64,000 bases of DNA, taken from positions 744,001 to 808,000 of the forward strand of contig NZ_CBDEGB010000001.1 in the NCBI RefSeq assembly GCF_965237655.1, read 5' to 3'. This DNA comes from Poriferisodalis sp965237655 (GTDB lineage Bacteria > Actinomycetota > Acidimicrobiia > Acidimicrobiales > Poriferisodalaceae). The position numbers and the translations under genes are program-made. Each line of letters starts with the position of its first letter. Position 1 is the stretch's first letter. The notes below the pieces were generated by a model. It saw only the letters and a program-made list of their open reading frames with translations. It was not told where the DNA came from and did not search any database. Of the stretch, positions 53,863-61,911 are shown in pieces.

Positions 53863-54759
53863 TCAGTTGGTGTTGGCTAGTTCGTAGTCGGTCGGGCTGG
53901 TCATGTCGAGGGTGCTGTGGAGCCGTCGGGTGTTGTACCAGTCGGTGATCCAGGCGGCGATGTGGCGTCGGGCCTGGCAGCGGGTGGCCCAGTTGTTGTG
54001 GTTGACGAGTTCGTGCTGGAGGGTGGAGAAGAACGACTCGGCAACGGCGTTGTCCAGGGCGCACCCGACGCGTCCGGTGGACTGGGCGGCGCCGAGGCGC
54101 TCGCAGGCGGCGGCGAAGTCCCCCGCGGTGTATTGGGAGCCCTTGTCGGTGTGGAAGATCACGCCTGTGACGTCGCCGCCTCGGATGGCGGCGGCCATGT
54201 TCAGCGCGGCCTCGGCGAGTTCGGCGGTGGGATGGGAGTTCGAGGTCGCGAAGCCGACCACCCGGCGGGAGGACAGATCGATGACGGTGGCCACGAACAC
54301 CGGGCCCTCGCCGGTGGGGACCTCCTTGAAGTCCCCGACCCAGCGGCGATCGGGCGCCGCGGCGGTGAAGTCGCGCCCCAACAGGTCCTGCGGGGCCGCT
54401 GCTGCTCGCTGGGCCCGTGTGAGGCCCTTGCGGCGCTTGCGGCGGCGCGCCGCCAGTCCTTGGCGGGCCATCGAGGCCTCCACGGACTTGCGCGACACCG
54501 CCCGGCCGTCGCGGCGCAGCTGCGCATGGACCCTCGGCGACCCGTAGGTCTCCTTGGAGTCCGCGAAGCAGTCCCGCACCGCCGCGTCGAGGTCGGCCCG
54601 GCGCGGCTCGATGGCTGAGGGAGGGCCGTTGCGCCACCGGTAGAACCACGACTCGCTGATCCTCAAGGCCCGGCACGCGACCGCGTGGGGGATCCCGAAC
54701 TCGGTCCTCTGGGAAGCGACGAAAGCTGCGGTGCTCACTTTGTCGCCTCGTTCACCCAC
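53863..54759 (-). CDS. IS3 transposase OrfB
   Basis: A 298-aa DDE protein: RRWVGDFKEVPTGEGPVFVA (first Asp), GVIFHTDKGSQYTAGDF (second Asp) and CALDNAVAESFFSTLQHELV (Glu), closing YNTRRLHSTLDMTSPTDYE. It overlaps orfA by 25 bp in a different frame, so a -1 frameshift probably makes the active fusion. Intact. Confidence 0.92.
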   Translation of the reverse strand: MGERGDKVSTAAFVASQRTEFGIPHAVACRALRISESWFYRWRNGPPSAIEPRRADLDAAVRDCFADSKETYGSPRVHAQLRRDGRAVSRKSVEASMARQGLAARRRKRRKGLTRAQRAAAAPQDLLGRDFTAAAPDRRWVGDFKEVPTGEGPVFVATVIDLSSRRVVGFATSNSHPTAELAEAALNMAAAIRGGDVTGVIFHTDKGSQYTAGDFAAACERLGAAQSTGRVGCALDNAVAESFFSTLQHELVNHNNWATRCQARRHIAAWITDWYNTRRLHSTLDMTSPTDYELANTN

Positions 54760-55022
54760 AGGACCACGGATCGTTTGAGCACATCGCGCTCCATCTCCAG
54801 CTCAGCGCAGCGGCGCCGCAGCCGCACCAGCTCGGCGCGCTCGTCGACATCCAGTGCAACATCGCCGCCGTCGCGGCGCTGGGCCGCGACCCAGTTGCCC
54901 AGCGTGCCCGCATGAAGCCCCAGGTTACGGGCGACCACAGCGATCGGCTTGCCGGTCTCTGTCACGATCCGAACCGCGCCGGCGCGGAACTCCGGATCGA
55001 ACCTTCTTCGTGTCTCAGGCAT
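54735..55022 (-). CDS. IS3 transposase OrfA
   Basis: A 95-aa helix-turn-helix protein (RRFDPEFRAGAVRIVTETGK, VVARNLGLHAGTLGNWVAA) with a C-terminal coiled coil (ELVRLRRRCAELEMERDVLKRS). It is the regulatory/DNA-binding part of the IS3 transposase. Confidence 0.9.
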   Translation of the reverse strand: MPETRRRFDPEFRAGAVRIVTETGKPIAVVARNLGLHAGTLGNWVAAQRRDGGDVALDVDERAELVRLRRRCAELEMERDVLKRSVVLWVNEATK

Positions 55023-55069
55023 AGCTCCCTTTCCTCTAAGAGCATGCCTCCTAGATTCCGGGGGAAGCC

Positions 55070-55309
55070 CACCTCAACGAAGCGATCGCCTGGTGCGAGC
55101 ACCCCAGCGCACCGCCCGAGCTCACCACGCTGGCCCGCACGCTGCGCCGCTGGCACACCGAGATCGGAACCGCCGTGCGAACCCGCACCAGCAACGCCCG
55201 CACCGAAGCAGCCAACGCACGAATCAAAGACGTCAAACGATCAGCACGAGGCTTCCGCAACCTTGCCAACACTCAGACTGTTGGGGCCTTGCCGTCGGGA
55301 CGGGTCTGA
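55070..55309 (+). pseudogene. ISL3-family transposase, C-terminal fragment
   Basis: The frame HLNEAIAWCEHPSAPPELTT ... RTEAANARIKDVKRSARGFR matches the end of ISL3-type transposases (T-E-x-x-N-x-x-I-K-x-x-K-R-x-x-x-G-F-R-N). Its 5' part is missing because of the IS3 element, and its last codons run into unrelated sequence. Inactive. Confidence 0.7.
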
Positions 55310-55317
55310 CCCGCTTG

Positions 55318-55500
55318 ACAACTGGCTCTTCTTGATGCCTTTCGGTAGATCTGTCGGCTCGTTGCCGACGGCAGGGCGCGCACCGACCGGTCGGGCGGAC
55401 GTGACCTGATAGGAGCCTTGAACCCCACACCGTGAGTGTTCTGTCCGCCGTCGCGGCCGGTGGTGCCCCCAAGAGTTGGATGACCACAAGGAGGCATTGC
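55318..55500 (+). ncRNA. Candidate bridge RNA region of the IS110 element
   Basis: The non-coding stretch directly upstream of the IS110 transposase is where IS110-group elements encode their bridge RNA. It contains a stem-loop GTCGGC-TCGTT-GCCGAC (about 55360-55376) and the palindrome CCGACCGGTCGG (about 55394-55405). The exact RNA ends and target-binding loops were not determined. Confidence 0.45.
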
Positions 55501-55504
55501 CATC

Positions 55505-56719
55505 ATGACACAGGACCGAACCGAGATATTCGGCGGGGTCGACACCCACAAGAACATCCATGTCGCCGCAGCGATCGACGCCGCGGGGCGGCTGCTGGAC
55601 ACCGCTGAGTTCGCAGCCGACGCCCACGGCTACGCAAATCTGTTGGGGTGGCTCAGCTCGCACGGCCGTGTCACGCGCGTCGGCGTTGAGGGCACCGGCT
55701 CGTACGGCGCCGGCCTCGCCCGCCATCTCGCAACCGCCGACGTCGACGTGGTCGAGGTGAACCGCCCGAACCGCCAGACGCGCCGCCGCCGCGGCAAGAC
55801 CGACGCTGTCGACGCCGAGGCTGCTGCGCGTGCGGCACTCAACGGCCAGGCCGCTGCTGTGCCGAAATCCGCGGACGGCCCCGTGGAGGCGATCAGGATG
55901 CTCTCCGTGGCGCGGCGCTCCGCGGTCAAGTCCCGCACCCAGGCCGCCAACCAGATCGCCGGCCTGATCGTCACCGCCCCCGAGCACCTCAAGGACCGCC
56001 TGGCAGGCCACAGCACCGCCTCGCTCGTCGAGACATGCACCCGCTGGCGGCCCGACCGCAGCCCCGACCACGTCACCGCCGCCGCCAAGACCGCCCTGCG
56101 GTCCCTAGCGCGCCGCCACCAAGCCCTCACCGGCGAGATCGCCCAGCTCGACGCCGAGCTGCTCGAGCTCTGCGAGCACGCCAACCCCGCTCTGCTGGGC
56201 GCCTGCGGCGTCGGCCCAGACGTCGCCGCGGCGCTGCTCGTCACAGCCGGCGACAACCCCCACCGCATGCGCAACGAAGCGTCCTTCGCCGCGCTGTGCG
56301 GCGCCAGCCCCATCGAAGCGTCCTCAGGCGCCACCGTGCGCCACCGCCTCAACCGCGGCGGCAACCGCCAGGCCAACAACGCCCTGTGGCGCATCGCCAT
56401 CACCAGGCTGCGCGTCGACCAGCGCACCATCGACTACGCCCAACGCCGACGCGCCCAAGGCAAAACCCGCCGCGAGATCATCCGCTGCCTCAAACGCCAC
56501 ATCGCACGCGAGATCTACCGGCTCCTCACCGACCCGCCCCAAACCCCCCACGGCGCCGACCTGCGCCGAGCCCGCCAACGCGCCCGACTCACCCTCCGCG
56601 ACACAGGCCAAGCCCTCAACGTGCCACTCACCCGCATCTCAGAACTCGAAAGAGGCCTACGCCACAACAACGACCTCGCCAAGCGCTACCAACAACACCT
56701 CGCCCAACTCCCCACTTGA
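55505..56719 (+). CDS. IS110-family transposase with C-terminal XRE-like domain
   Basis: This 404-aa recombinase has the N-terminal RuvC-like DEDD domain (IFGGVDTHKNIHVAA, VEGTGSYGAGLARHL, RRGKTDAVDAEAAARAAL) and the C-terminal Tnp20 domain with the Ser region (LGACGVGPDVAAALL, EASFAALCGASPIEASSG). After residue 350 a helix-turn-helix segment follows (LTLRDTGQALNVPLTRISELERGL), like an XRE domain. IS110 enzymes are directed by a bridge RNA. Element ends were not located; the family lacks inverted repeats. Confidence 0.92.
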   Translation: MTQDRTEIFGGVDTHKNIHVAAAIDAAGRLLDTAEFAADAHGYANLLGWLSSHGRVTRVGVEGTGSYGAGLARHLATADVDVVEVNRPNRQTRRRRGKTDAVDAEAAARAALNGQAAAVPKSADGPVEAIRMLSVARRSAVKSRTQAANQIAGLIVTAPEHLKDRLAGHSTASLVETCTRWRPDRSPDHVTAAAKTALRSLARRHQALTGEIAQLDAELLELCEHANPALLGACGVGPDVAAALLVTAGDNPHRMRNEASFAALCGASPIEASSGATVRHRLNRGGNRQANNALWRIAITRLRVDQRTIDYAQRRRAQGKTRREIIRCLKRHIAREIYRLLTDPPQTPHGADLRRARQRARLTLRDTGQALNVPLTRISELERGLRHNNDLAKRYQQHLAQLPT

Positions 56720-56929
56720 CACACATAGGAGCATCTACCGGCTCCGCATCCTGCTCGCCGCCGGACGCCAACCATGCCAAACTCAACCCGTCACACCAAT
56801 CCGAACCCGACGTCCCAGCTTGGTTGCGTAGAGCCACGTAATCCCGCTCCGAAGCGGCAGCGGAGTCTATCCTCAGCCTGGTATGAGCCCACTCAGCACG
56901 ACAACGACAGGCGGCAGCGGAGAGCGTCG

Positions 56930-57193
56930 ATGAACACTGACGGCGGCGCGTACCGCGTGGTGTTCTTCTGCGTCGAATGCGGGAAGCCCGCCACCGAGGT
57001 CCGCACCGGCACCGAGGGCGAGATGCTGCTGGGACTGCGCTGCGACTCGTGCAACCACCAGGCGTCCGGCGATCCGGTAGCGGAACTGCTCGCCAGGGCG
57101 CACCGCGAGGCGGCGTACAGCCTCAAGGACGGCACCGAACTCGGCTGGGGCGACTTCCCGTTCCGGGCCCGCATCGTCGTGGCCGCCAGCTAG
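56930..57193 (+). CDS. Small zinc-ribbon-like protein (87 aa)
   Basis: Two cysteine pairs, FFCVECGKP and LRCDSCNHQ, about 25 residues apart, form a probable zinc ribbon. The remainder has no known motif. A -10-like TATCCT (56868-56873) lies upstream. The gene is followed 29 bp later by a second Cys-rich small gene on the same strand. Confidence 0.6.
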   Translation: MNTDGGAYRVVFFCVECGKPATEVRTGTEGEMLLGLRCDSCNHQASGDPVAELLARAHREAAYSLKDGTELGWGDFPFRARIVVAAS

Positions 57194-57222
57194 CGGCAGC
57201 TCAGCGTCCTCCGGGAGCGGGC

Positions 57223-57423
57223 ATGAAGAACGAGATCAGCGGGTCGACGGCATTCAGGGTGGGTGTCTGCGGCGATTGCGGGGCAGAGGGCCTGGTGCTG
57301 TGGTGCAGCTGCGATCGGGTGCTGCTGTGCGTGTCCGCCGGCGACGGCCTGGGATGCGTGATGTCAGGGCATGCGGAAGGCTGTCCGTGCGACGTGGCGC
57401 TTGAAGTGCTCGATCCGGCGTGA
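57223..57423 (+). CDS. Small cysteine-rich protein (66 aa)
   Basis: The protein contains eight Cys: VGVCGDCGAEGLVLWCSCD, LLCVSAGDGLGC and EGCPCD, an arrangement that suggests two metal sites. The ATG at 57223 follows GGGAGCGGGC. No family recognised. It lies between another Cys-rich gene and a larger one, all on the same strand. Confidence 0.55.
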   Translation: MKNEISGSTAFRVGVCGDCGAEGLVLWCSCDRVLLCVSAGDGLGCVMSGHAEGCPCDVALEVLDPA

Positions 57424-57448
57424 GCGGCAAGCAGCCCGGCGGCCTGCC

Positions 57449-57913
57449 GTGACAAGGTCCCAGCGCAGCGTCGCGATCGAGACCGGCGCCATGCTTGAGA
57501 CCAGGGCCGACTGCCGGCTCATCCACCACCCGCCGAGCACGCTGCGGGACCCCTACGACGCCCTGAAGCTCGACCCCGAGGACCACGCCGACTGCCGGCG
57601 CTGGGCCAGCACCGTGGTGTGGCACCCCCGCCTGTGCGGGACTGCGACGCCGCCCACCGTCCGGCATCTCAGAGACAGCGACACCCACGGCGTCGCAGCC
57701 CACGGCGTCGCAGCCCACGGCGTCGCGGCCATCGCCGACGCGCTGCCCGTCCCGCTGCCCGACACCTGGTTGCCCTACTGGCATGAGGGGACGGTGTGGT
57801 GGCTGTGCGACCACTTGTCCCAGTGGAGGCCGCTCACCGCCGGGACGCTGCGAGACCTTCTCGACGCAGGCCTCACTGTCGAACGCCCACGCGGATCGCC
57901 CATCGGGGACTGA
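57449..57913 (+). CDS. Unrecognised 154-aa protein with HGVAA repeats
   Basis: The GTG at 57449 is used because the frame before it overlaps the previous gene. The centre contains three tandem HGVAA units encoded by 15-bp repeats at 57686-57730. The C-terminal half (WLPYWHEGTVWWLCDHLSQW) is rich in Trp. The protein may bind nucleic acid or partner the preceding Cys-rich proteins, but nothing shows this directly. Confidence 0.5.
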   Translation: MTRSQRSVAIETGAMLETRADCRLIHHPPSTLRDPYDALKLDPEDHADCRRWASTVVWHPRLCGTATPPTVRHLRDSDTHGVAAHGVAAHGVAAIADALPVPLPDTWLPYWHEGTVWWLCDHLSQWRPLTAGTLRDLLDAGLTVERPRGSPIGD

Positions 57914-57941
57914 GCGCCCAGCGCTCCGGAACGGCGCTGGC

Positions 57942-58592
57942 TTATGGCCCGGCGAGGTAGTCGGTGTCGTCTCGCACGGCGGCGAAGTCGCCGGCGTCGA
58001 GGTAGTGGTTCCAGAGCTGCCGGCCGGGGATGCGCAGCGCTTTGTGCGGCTCGGGCGGTGCCCACCAGGTGGCGGTCTCGACGCGCTTGCCCAGGCGCAC
58101 GGCTTCCTCGACGGCGGGCAGCAGGTCGGTGTCGGCGGACACCACCACGGCGACGTCGTAGAGGTCGTTGTGTGCGCCCAGTGCGAGGTGCAGCGCCAGC
58201 AGCACGTCGACGCCCTTCTCCTCGGCCCGCCAGCGCTGCCGGCCGTCAGGATGCATGCCGGCGGGCCAGTAGCGCATCGGGCGGGTGTGCACGCTCACGT
58301 CGTCGAGCGCTTCCCAATCGGCCTTCTGGTGGGCGAATGCCGAGCGCAGCTTCGCGGAGCTGCGCGGTCCCGGCTGGCCCCGGTACACCTGCACACTGTC
58401 GAGACGTCGCGCCGGGTCGACGCTGAGGCCTCGCTGGCACAGCAGCTCGCCCAGCAGCTCCGGATGCACGTGGCCATGCCACGACGGCGACCCTGTCGGC
58501 ACGAACAGCGCTCGGGTGGTGTGCCAGGTGTTCTGGTAGTCCACGAACACCGCGACCCTGGTGCTGTCGGACCCGGACGTCGACTCAGGCAT
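57942..58592 (-). CDS. NYN-domain (PIN-like) nuclease
   Basis: This 216-aa protein has the NYN fold: VAVFVDYQNTWHTT (first Asp), EEKGVDVLLALHLALGAHND (Asp), VAVVVSADTDLLPAVEEA (Asp-Asp). These acidic residues form a metal-dependent RNase site. The ATG at 58592 lies 15 nt after a hairpin of the promoter-hairpin family. Such proteins process RNA or act in defence; the target is unknown. Confidence 0.85.
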   Translation of the reverse strand: MPESTSGSDSTRVAVFVDYQNTWHTTRALFVPTGSPSWHGHVHPELLGELLCQRGLSVDPARRLDSVQVYRGQPGPRSSAKLRSAFAHQKADWEALDDVSVHTRPMRYWPAGMHPDGRQRWRAEEKGVDVLLALHLALGAHNDLYDVAVVVSADTDLLPAVEEAVRLGKRVETATWWAPPEPHKALRIPGRQLWNHYLDAGDFAAVRDDTDYLAGP

Positions 58593-58607
58593 GGGGCCAA
58601 AAGATAA

Positions 58608-58659
58608 CCCCGCCAGGCCCGGCAAGGCCGGGACGGCGGGGAGGAATGCACGAACCGTA
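58608..58659 (-). ncRNA. Promoter-hairpin element, copy 3 (upstream of the NYN gene)
   Basis: On the minus strand: -10 box TACGGT (about 58659-58654), a 12-nt spacer, and a hairpin (58641-58608: CCCCGCC-GTCCCGGCC-TTG-CCGGGCC-T-GGCGGGG), followed by TTATCTTTT and then the NYN gene's ATG. Same geometry as copies 1 and 2. Confidence 0.6.
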
Positions 58660-58693
58660 TCGGATGGCACTACGAGACCGCAACACGCGCCGC

Positions 58694-58711
58694 TGAATCG
58701 CCCCGGGTTTG
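58694..58711 (+). repeat. Orphan IS3 terminal repeat
   Basis: TGAATCGCCCCGGGTTTG differs by one base from the end of the IS3 element at 36761. No transposase or second end is nearby, so it is a remnant. Confidence 0.6.
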
Positions 58712-58745
58712 GGGGTTATAGGGCTGTTTCCCCAAGGAGGTAAGT

Positions 58746-58973
58746 GTGTCTGCAAGTGAAGCCGTTGAGTATTCGCGTTGTGATGGACCGGGTGGGGAAG
58801 TCACCTACGCCAATCAAATGCTCATGCCATTGGGGGGCGCGTGCGATGCATTGATTGGAGCATCGGCCACATCGTCACAGCGCTCAACGCTGCGAACATT
58901 CCAACCGCGGCTAGCTGCTGCGGACATCAGCGGACGCCGGGGCTTATCAGCCTCTAAGACGGCCGCCAGCTAG
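58746..58973 (+). CDS. Small 75-aa frame with a perfect ribosome-binding site
   Basis: AAGGAGGT ends 6 nt before the GTG at 58746, the best Shine-Dalgarno sequence in the window. The product (SASEAVEYSRCDGPGGEVTY ... SQRSTLRTFQPRLAAADISG) has no recognisable family. The IS982 element is inserted immediately after its stop codon. It may be a remnant of an earlier mobile element next to the orphan IS3 end. Confidence 0.35.
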   Translation: MSASEAVEYSRCDGPGGEVTYANQMLMPLGGACDALIGASATSSQRSTLRTFQPRLAAADISGRRGLSASKTAAS

Positions 58974-59995
58974 ATGATTAGTTCCAAGGGTCTAGTGGTC
59001 GTAGGCGGTGAGTGAGCGGCTGGGGCGTGTTCGGTGGTAGGTCTCGTTGTGCCAGATGGCGGCGGTGAGGGCGAGGAGGCGGGTGCCGATGCGCACGGCG
59101 ACGCCGGAGCGGGTGCGGCCTTTGTGGCGTTCGAGGCTGAGTTGGCCTTTGAGGGTCTGGTTGATCGATTCGATGATCTGGCGCAGGGGCCGCAGGAACT
59201 TTGCGCCGGGCCGTGGGGCCTCGGAGCGGGTGGCGGGGCGCAGCAGGGTGATGCCGACGTCGTTGAGGTCGGCTTCGAACGCTTTGGAGCGGTAGCGGTT
59301 GTCGGCGATGAGGGTCTGGCCCGGCCGGGCGATCCGGGCCGCGGCGATCATGTCCGCGCAGACCTCGCGTTCGTCGGCTTTCGCGCCGGCGAGCGCGAAC
59401 GCGATCGGCAGCCCCGCCGGGGTGGCGACAAGGTGCAGCCGCAGACCCCAGAAGTACCGCGAATGCGACGCGCACCAGCCGTATTGGGCCCATCGGGCGA
59501 GGTCAGAGCGCTTTTGGGTCTCGCGGCTTCGGCCGCACTCGACCGGGGTGGAGTCCACCAGCCACACGTCGTCGTGCCAGGACTCGCACTCGCGTGCGAG
59601 ACATCCCATGACATGAGCGATCATCTCGGCGCTGCGCCGCAGCCGCTTGTTGTACCCGTCGCGGTTCGCCAGATAGGGGAACCACGGCCCCAGATGCGCG
59701 TGGGCGTAGCGCATGAACTGCGACTCGTTGTCATAGCCCAGCAGCGCCGAGATCACCGCCAAGCCGGCCAGCTCCGCGTCCGACAGCTTCGGGGCGAACC
59801 CCACCACAGGCCGCCGCGGCGCCCACCCAGGGTTCTGTGCCAACAGGTCATCGATCCTCACATACAGTGCGGTCGCGAGGGTGTCCAAGTCCGGGCCCAT
59901 GCTGAGAACCTCCAAGATCGAAGCGTGAATACACACCCCGAGCTTGGACACCCTCACCCCACAACCGGTGGACCCGACCCCTTGGAACTAATCAT
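58974..59995 (-). mobile_element. IS982-family insertion sequence (about 1022 bp)
   Basis: Inverted ends begin ATGATTAGTTCCAAGGG and are perfect over 17 bp. CTAG lies directly outside both ends, either as a 4-bp target duplication or as part of a longer repeat, since it is self-complementary. Confidence 0.88.
58992..59957 (-). CDS. IS982-family transposase
   Basis: A 321-aa DDE transposase: DDVWLVDSTPVECGRSRET (first Asp), PGQTLIADNRYRSKAFEADL (second Asp) and LRQIIESINQTLKGQLSLER (Glu). The N-terminal helical part and the closing HNETYHRTRPSRSL are standard. Complete. Confidence 0.93.
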   Translation of the reverse strand: MRVSKLGVCIHASILEVLSMGPDLDTLATALYVRIDDLLAQNPGWAPRRPVVGFAPKLSDAELAGLAVISALLGYDNESQFMRYAHAHLGPWFPYLANRDGYNKRLRRSAEMIAHVMGCLARECESWHDDVWLVDSTPVECGRSRETQKRSDLARWAQYGWCASHSRYFWGLRLHLVATPAGLPIAFALAGAKADEREVCADMIAAARIARPGQTLIADNRYRSKAFEADLNDVGITLLRPATRSEAPRPGAKFLRPLRQIIESINQTLKGQLSLERHKGRTRSGVAVRIGTRLLALTAAIWHNETYHRTRPSRSLTAYDH

Positions 59996-59999
59996 CTAG

Positions 60000-60238
60000 A
60001 CCCCGCAGCGAACAAGCCAGCCAGAGCGCGACAGCGAGGGGGACCCGTTAGCCGGTCCAGTTCTCAGCGGGGTCGTTCGGGAGAGGTTTGATACGTCGGC
60101 GCAATGACGCTAGGTGCCTGACCGCTAGGTGTGATGGCGCTGGACCTCGCTGCGTTCGGCGTAGCGCCGGTCAGTGCGTCCCGATGCCCACGACGCAGGG
60201 CTACGCGGCGACCATCGACAGATTCACCGGCGAGGCTG
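60000..60238. other. Intergenic stretch between IS982 and the VWA cluster
   Basis: About 240 bp in which I see no gene, hairpin or repeat that I can support. Confidence 0.4.
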
Positions 60239-60553
60239 CTAGCGCCGCTTTGCGCGTTTGTCGTCGGCTTCGATGAGGCGCATCACGAGGTTCTCGGTGG
60301 TCGTGTAGTCCTCGACGATGTGCTTCTTGGTCTTCCGGACCTTTGAGAACAGCGGACGGAAGTCCGTTTTCCACACGTCGTAGTACTTGAGGCATTGGCG
60401 TTCGGTGCCGAACATCTGCCCGTAGTCGACGCAGACCAGAGCGTGGGTGATCTGCTTGCGCCGTCCATTGGCTTCCTTGACTCGGTTGATCTGGTCAGGT
60501 GTGAGGGTCACCAGGACCATCGGCAGCTTCTTAGTTCCGGGCATCCGGGTCAC
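60239..60553 (-). CDS. Small basic protein at the end of the AAA-VWA cluster (104 aa)
   Basis: The frame starts at GTG 60553, or at an ATG at 60544. The protein is basic and Lys-rich at its C terminus (VRKTKKHIVEDYTTTENLVM). The segment ALVCVDYGQMFGTERQCLKY contains a hydrophobic strand with Asp. No family recognised. It lies 62 bp after the VWA gene on the same strand and may belong to the same operon. Confidence 0.55.
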   Translation of the reverse strand: MTRMPGTKKLPMVLVTLTPDQINRVKEANGRRKQITHALVCVDYGQMFGTERQCLKYYDVWKTDFRPLFSKVRKTKKHIVEDYTTTENLVMRLIEADDKRAKRR

Positions 60554-60615
60554 CTAAGCACACTCGGGCCGTGTGCGCTGGATCGGCGCCATGTCCATTT
60601 CGCTCTTGTCGGTAT

Positions 60616-61911
60616 TCAGATGATGTGGATGGTGCGCATCCAAGAAGGGACGTCTTCGGTTGGGGCGTTGTCACCGATGAGGGCGGCGATGACGGTGGGC
60701 CGTCCGGGTGGTGGCTGATCGGGCCAGGGTGTGTATCCGTCGGTGAGGACGATGATGGCGGTGGGCCGGGTTTGGGCGATGGTGTTGATGGCGGTTTCCA
60801 TGTCGGTGCCGCCGCCTCCGTGCAGGGGCAGGTTGCGGGTGCCGGTGGTGCGCTGGTGGGCTTGGGTCTCGGTGTCGTAGGCGTAGTAGTCGATGTGGTG
60901 TCCGGGCACGACTTGTGTGCAGATGTTGTGGATTTCTGCTGCGGCTTGTTGGTGTTCGTCGGTTTCCATGGAGCCTGAGGTGTCCATGATGACGGCGAGG
61001 TCGGGGATGGGTCGGGTGGTGGCGGGCCGCAGGATCTCGCCGTGCGCGGTGTTGGTGTTGGGTCGTCTGGGTGGTCGGGTCCAGGTGTAGTCGGCGTCGC
61101 CTGCGCGTTGGTAGGTGGCGCGGCGCAGCGCGGCGAGCAGGATGCGGCGCCAGTCGACTTGGGGGCGGAGTTGCTGGTCGGCCCAGCGCAGGAGGCTGTC
61201 GGGGACGGTGTCGGGGTCGTTTTGTTCGTGGTCGAGGGCTGCTTGGGCGACGCGTCGGCACAGCATGCGTTCTTGGGTGCTGGTGGGTGTGCCGGTGTCT
61301 GGTGGGGGTTCCCACCAGGGGGTGATTCCGGTGGCTGCGGAGCCGCAGTCGGCGTCGATGCGGTGGATGTCGCCGGTTCTGGGGTCGCCCCATGCGATGG
61401 TGCCGTTGTCGGGGTCGATGCGGTCGCTGTGGAGAATATGGCGGTAGTAGGTCTCGGCGGTCTGGGAGACGGGGTAGTGCATGTCCCATGGCCCGGGCCA
61501 GTGGTCGGGCAGTTCGGCAGTGTTGTAGGGGAGGCCGTCGATGAGGTCGTCGTTGATCTCGCAGTCTGCGGCGAGGTTCCATGCGTGTGTGTGCAGCGGG
61601 TTGTTGACGGCGCGTCGGGCGCGTTGGTGGTGGCCGCGCAGGGCGTGGTTGAGGACGTGCATGAGCTCGACTGCGGTCTGGTCGACGGTGAGGGTGTTGA
61701 TGTGATCGGGGTTGGCCCAGATGCGCCAGCTGGTGTCGATGGCGACGGTGTCGATGTGGCCGGTGGTGTGCAGCGGGCAGCGGAACAGCGCGGTCATGTA
61801 ATACGGGCAGTGGGACGCGATCCAGTAGCGGGCGGCGCGCATGCGCCGCAGCGCGGCCTGCTGGGCTGCTGTCGAATCGTCGGGATTGTCGTAGTCGTGG
61901 TGTGTGCTCAT
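60616..61911 (-). CDS. VWA/metallopeptidase-like protein (DUF2201 type)
   Basis: This 431-aa protein has an N-terminal metallopeptidase-like domain with LMHVLNHALRGHHQR (a His-rich zinc-type helix) and AWNLAADCEINDDL. A C-terminal von Willebrand A-like domain follows, with the MIDAS motif VIMDTSGSM, GGGGTDMETA and IIVLTDGYTPW. This is the usual layout of the DUF2201 partner of MoxR-type ATPases. The ATG at 61911 overlaps the ATPase stop as ATGA. Confidence 0.85.
   Translation of the reverse strand: MSTHHDYDNPDDSTAAQQAALRRMRAARYWIASHCPYYMTALFRCPLHTTGHIDTVAIDTSWRIWANPDHINTLTVDQTAVELMHVLNHALRGHHQRARRAVNNPLHTHAWNLAADCEINDDLIDGLPYNTAELPDHWPGPWDMHYPVSQTAETYYRHILHSDRIDPDNGTIAWGDPRTGDIHRIDADCGSAATGITPWWEPPPDTGTPTSTQERMLCRRVAQAALDHEQNDPDTVPDSLLRWADQQLRPQVDWRRILLAALRRATYQRAGDADYTWTRPPRRPNTNTAHGEILRPATTRPIPDLAVIMDTSGSMETDEHQQAAAEIHNICTQVVPGHHIDYYAYDTETQAHQRTTGTRNLPLHGGGGTDMETAINTIAQTRPTAIIVLTDGYTPWPDQPPPGRPTVIAALIGDNAPTEDVPSWMRTIHII

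Larger units (their letters stand above)
53833..55071 (-). mobile_element. IS3-family insertion sequence (1239 bp), no target duplication
   Basis: Inverted ends share TGGGCTTCCCCC, AATC and GGAGG at matching positions (25 bp). The bases outside the two ends (AGAC left, CCTC right) are not duplicates. The left neighbour is an IS5 fragment and the right one an ISL3 fragment, so flanking DNA has been lost or rearranged. Confidence 0.88.
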
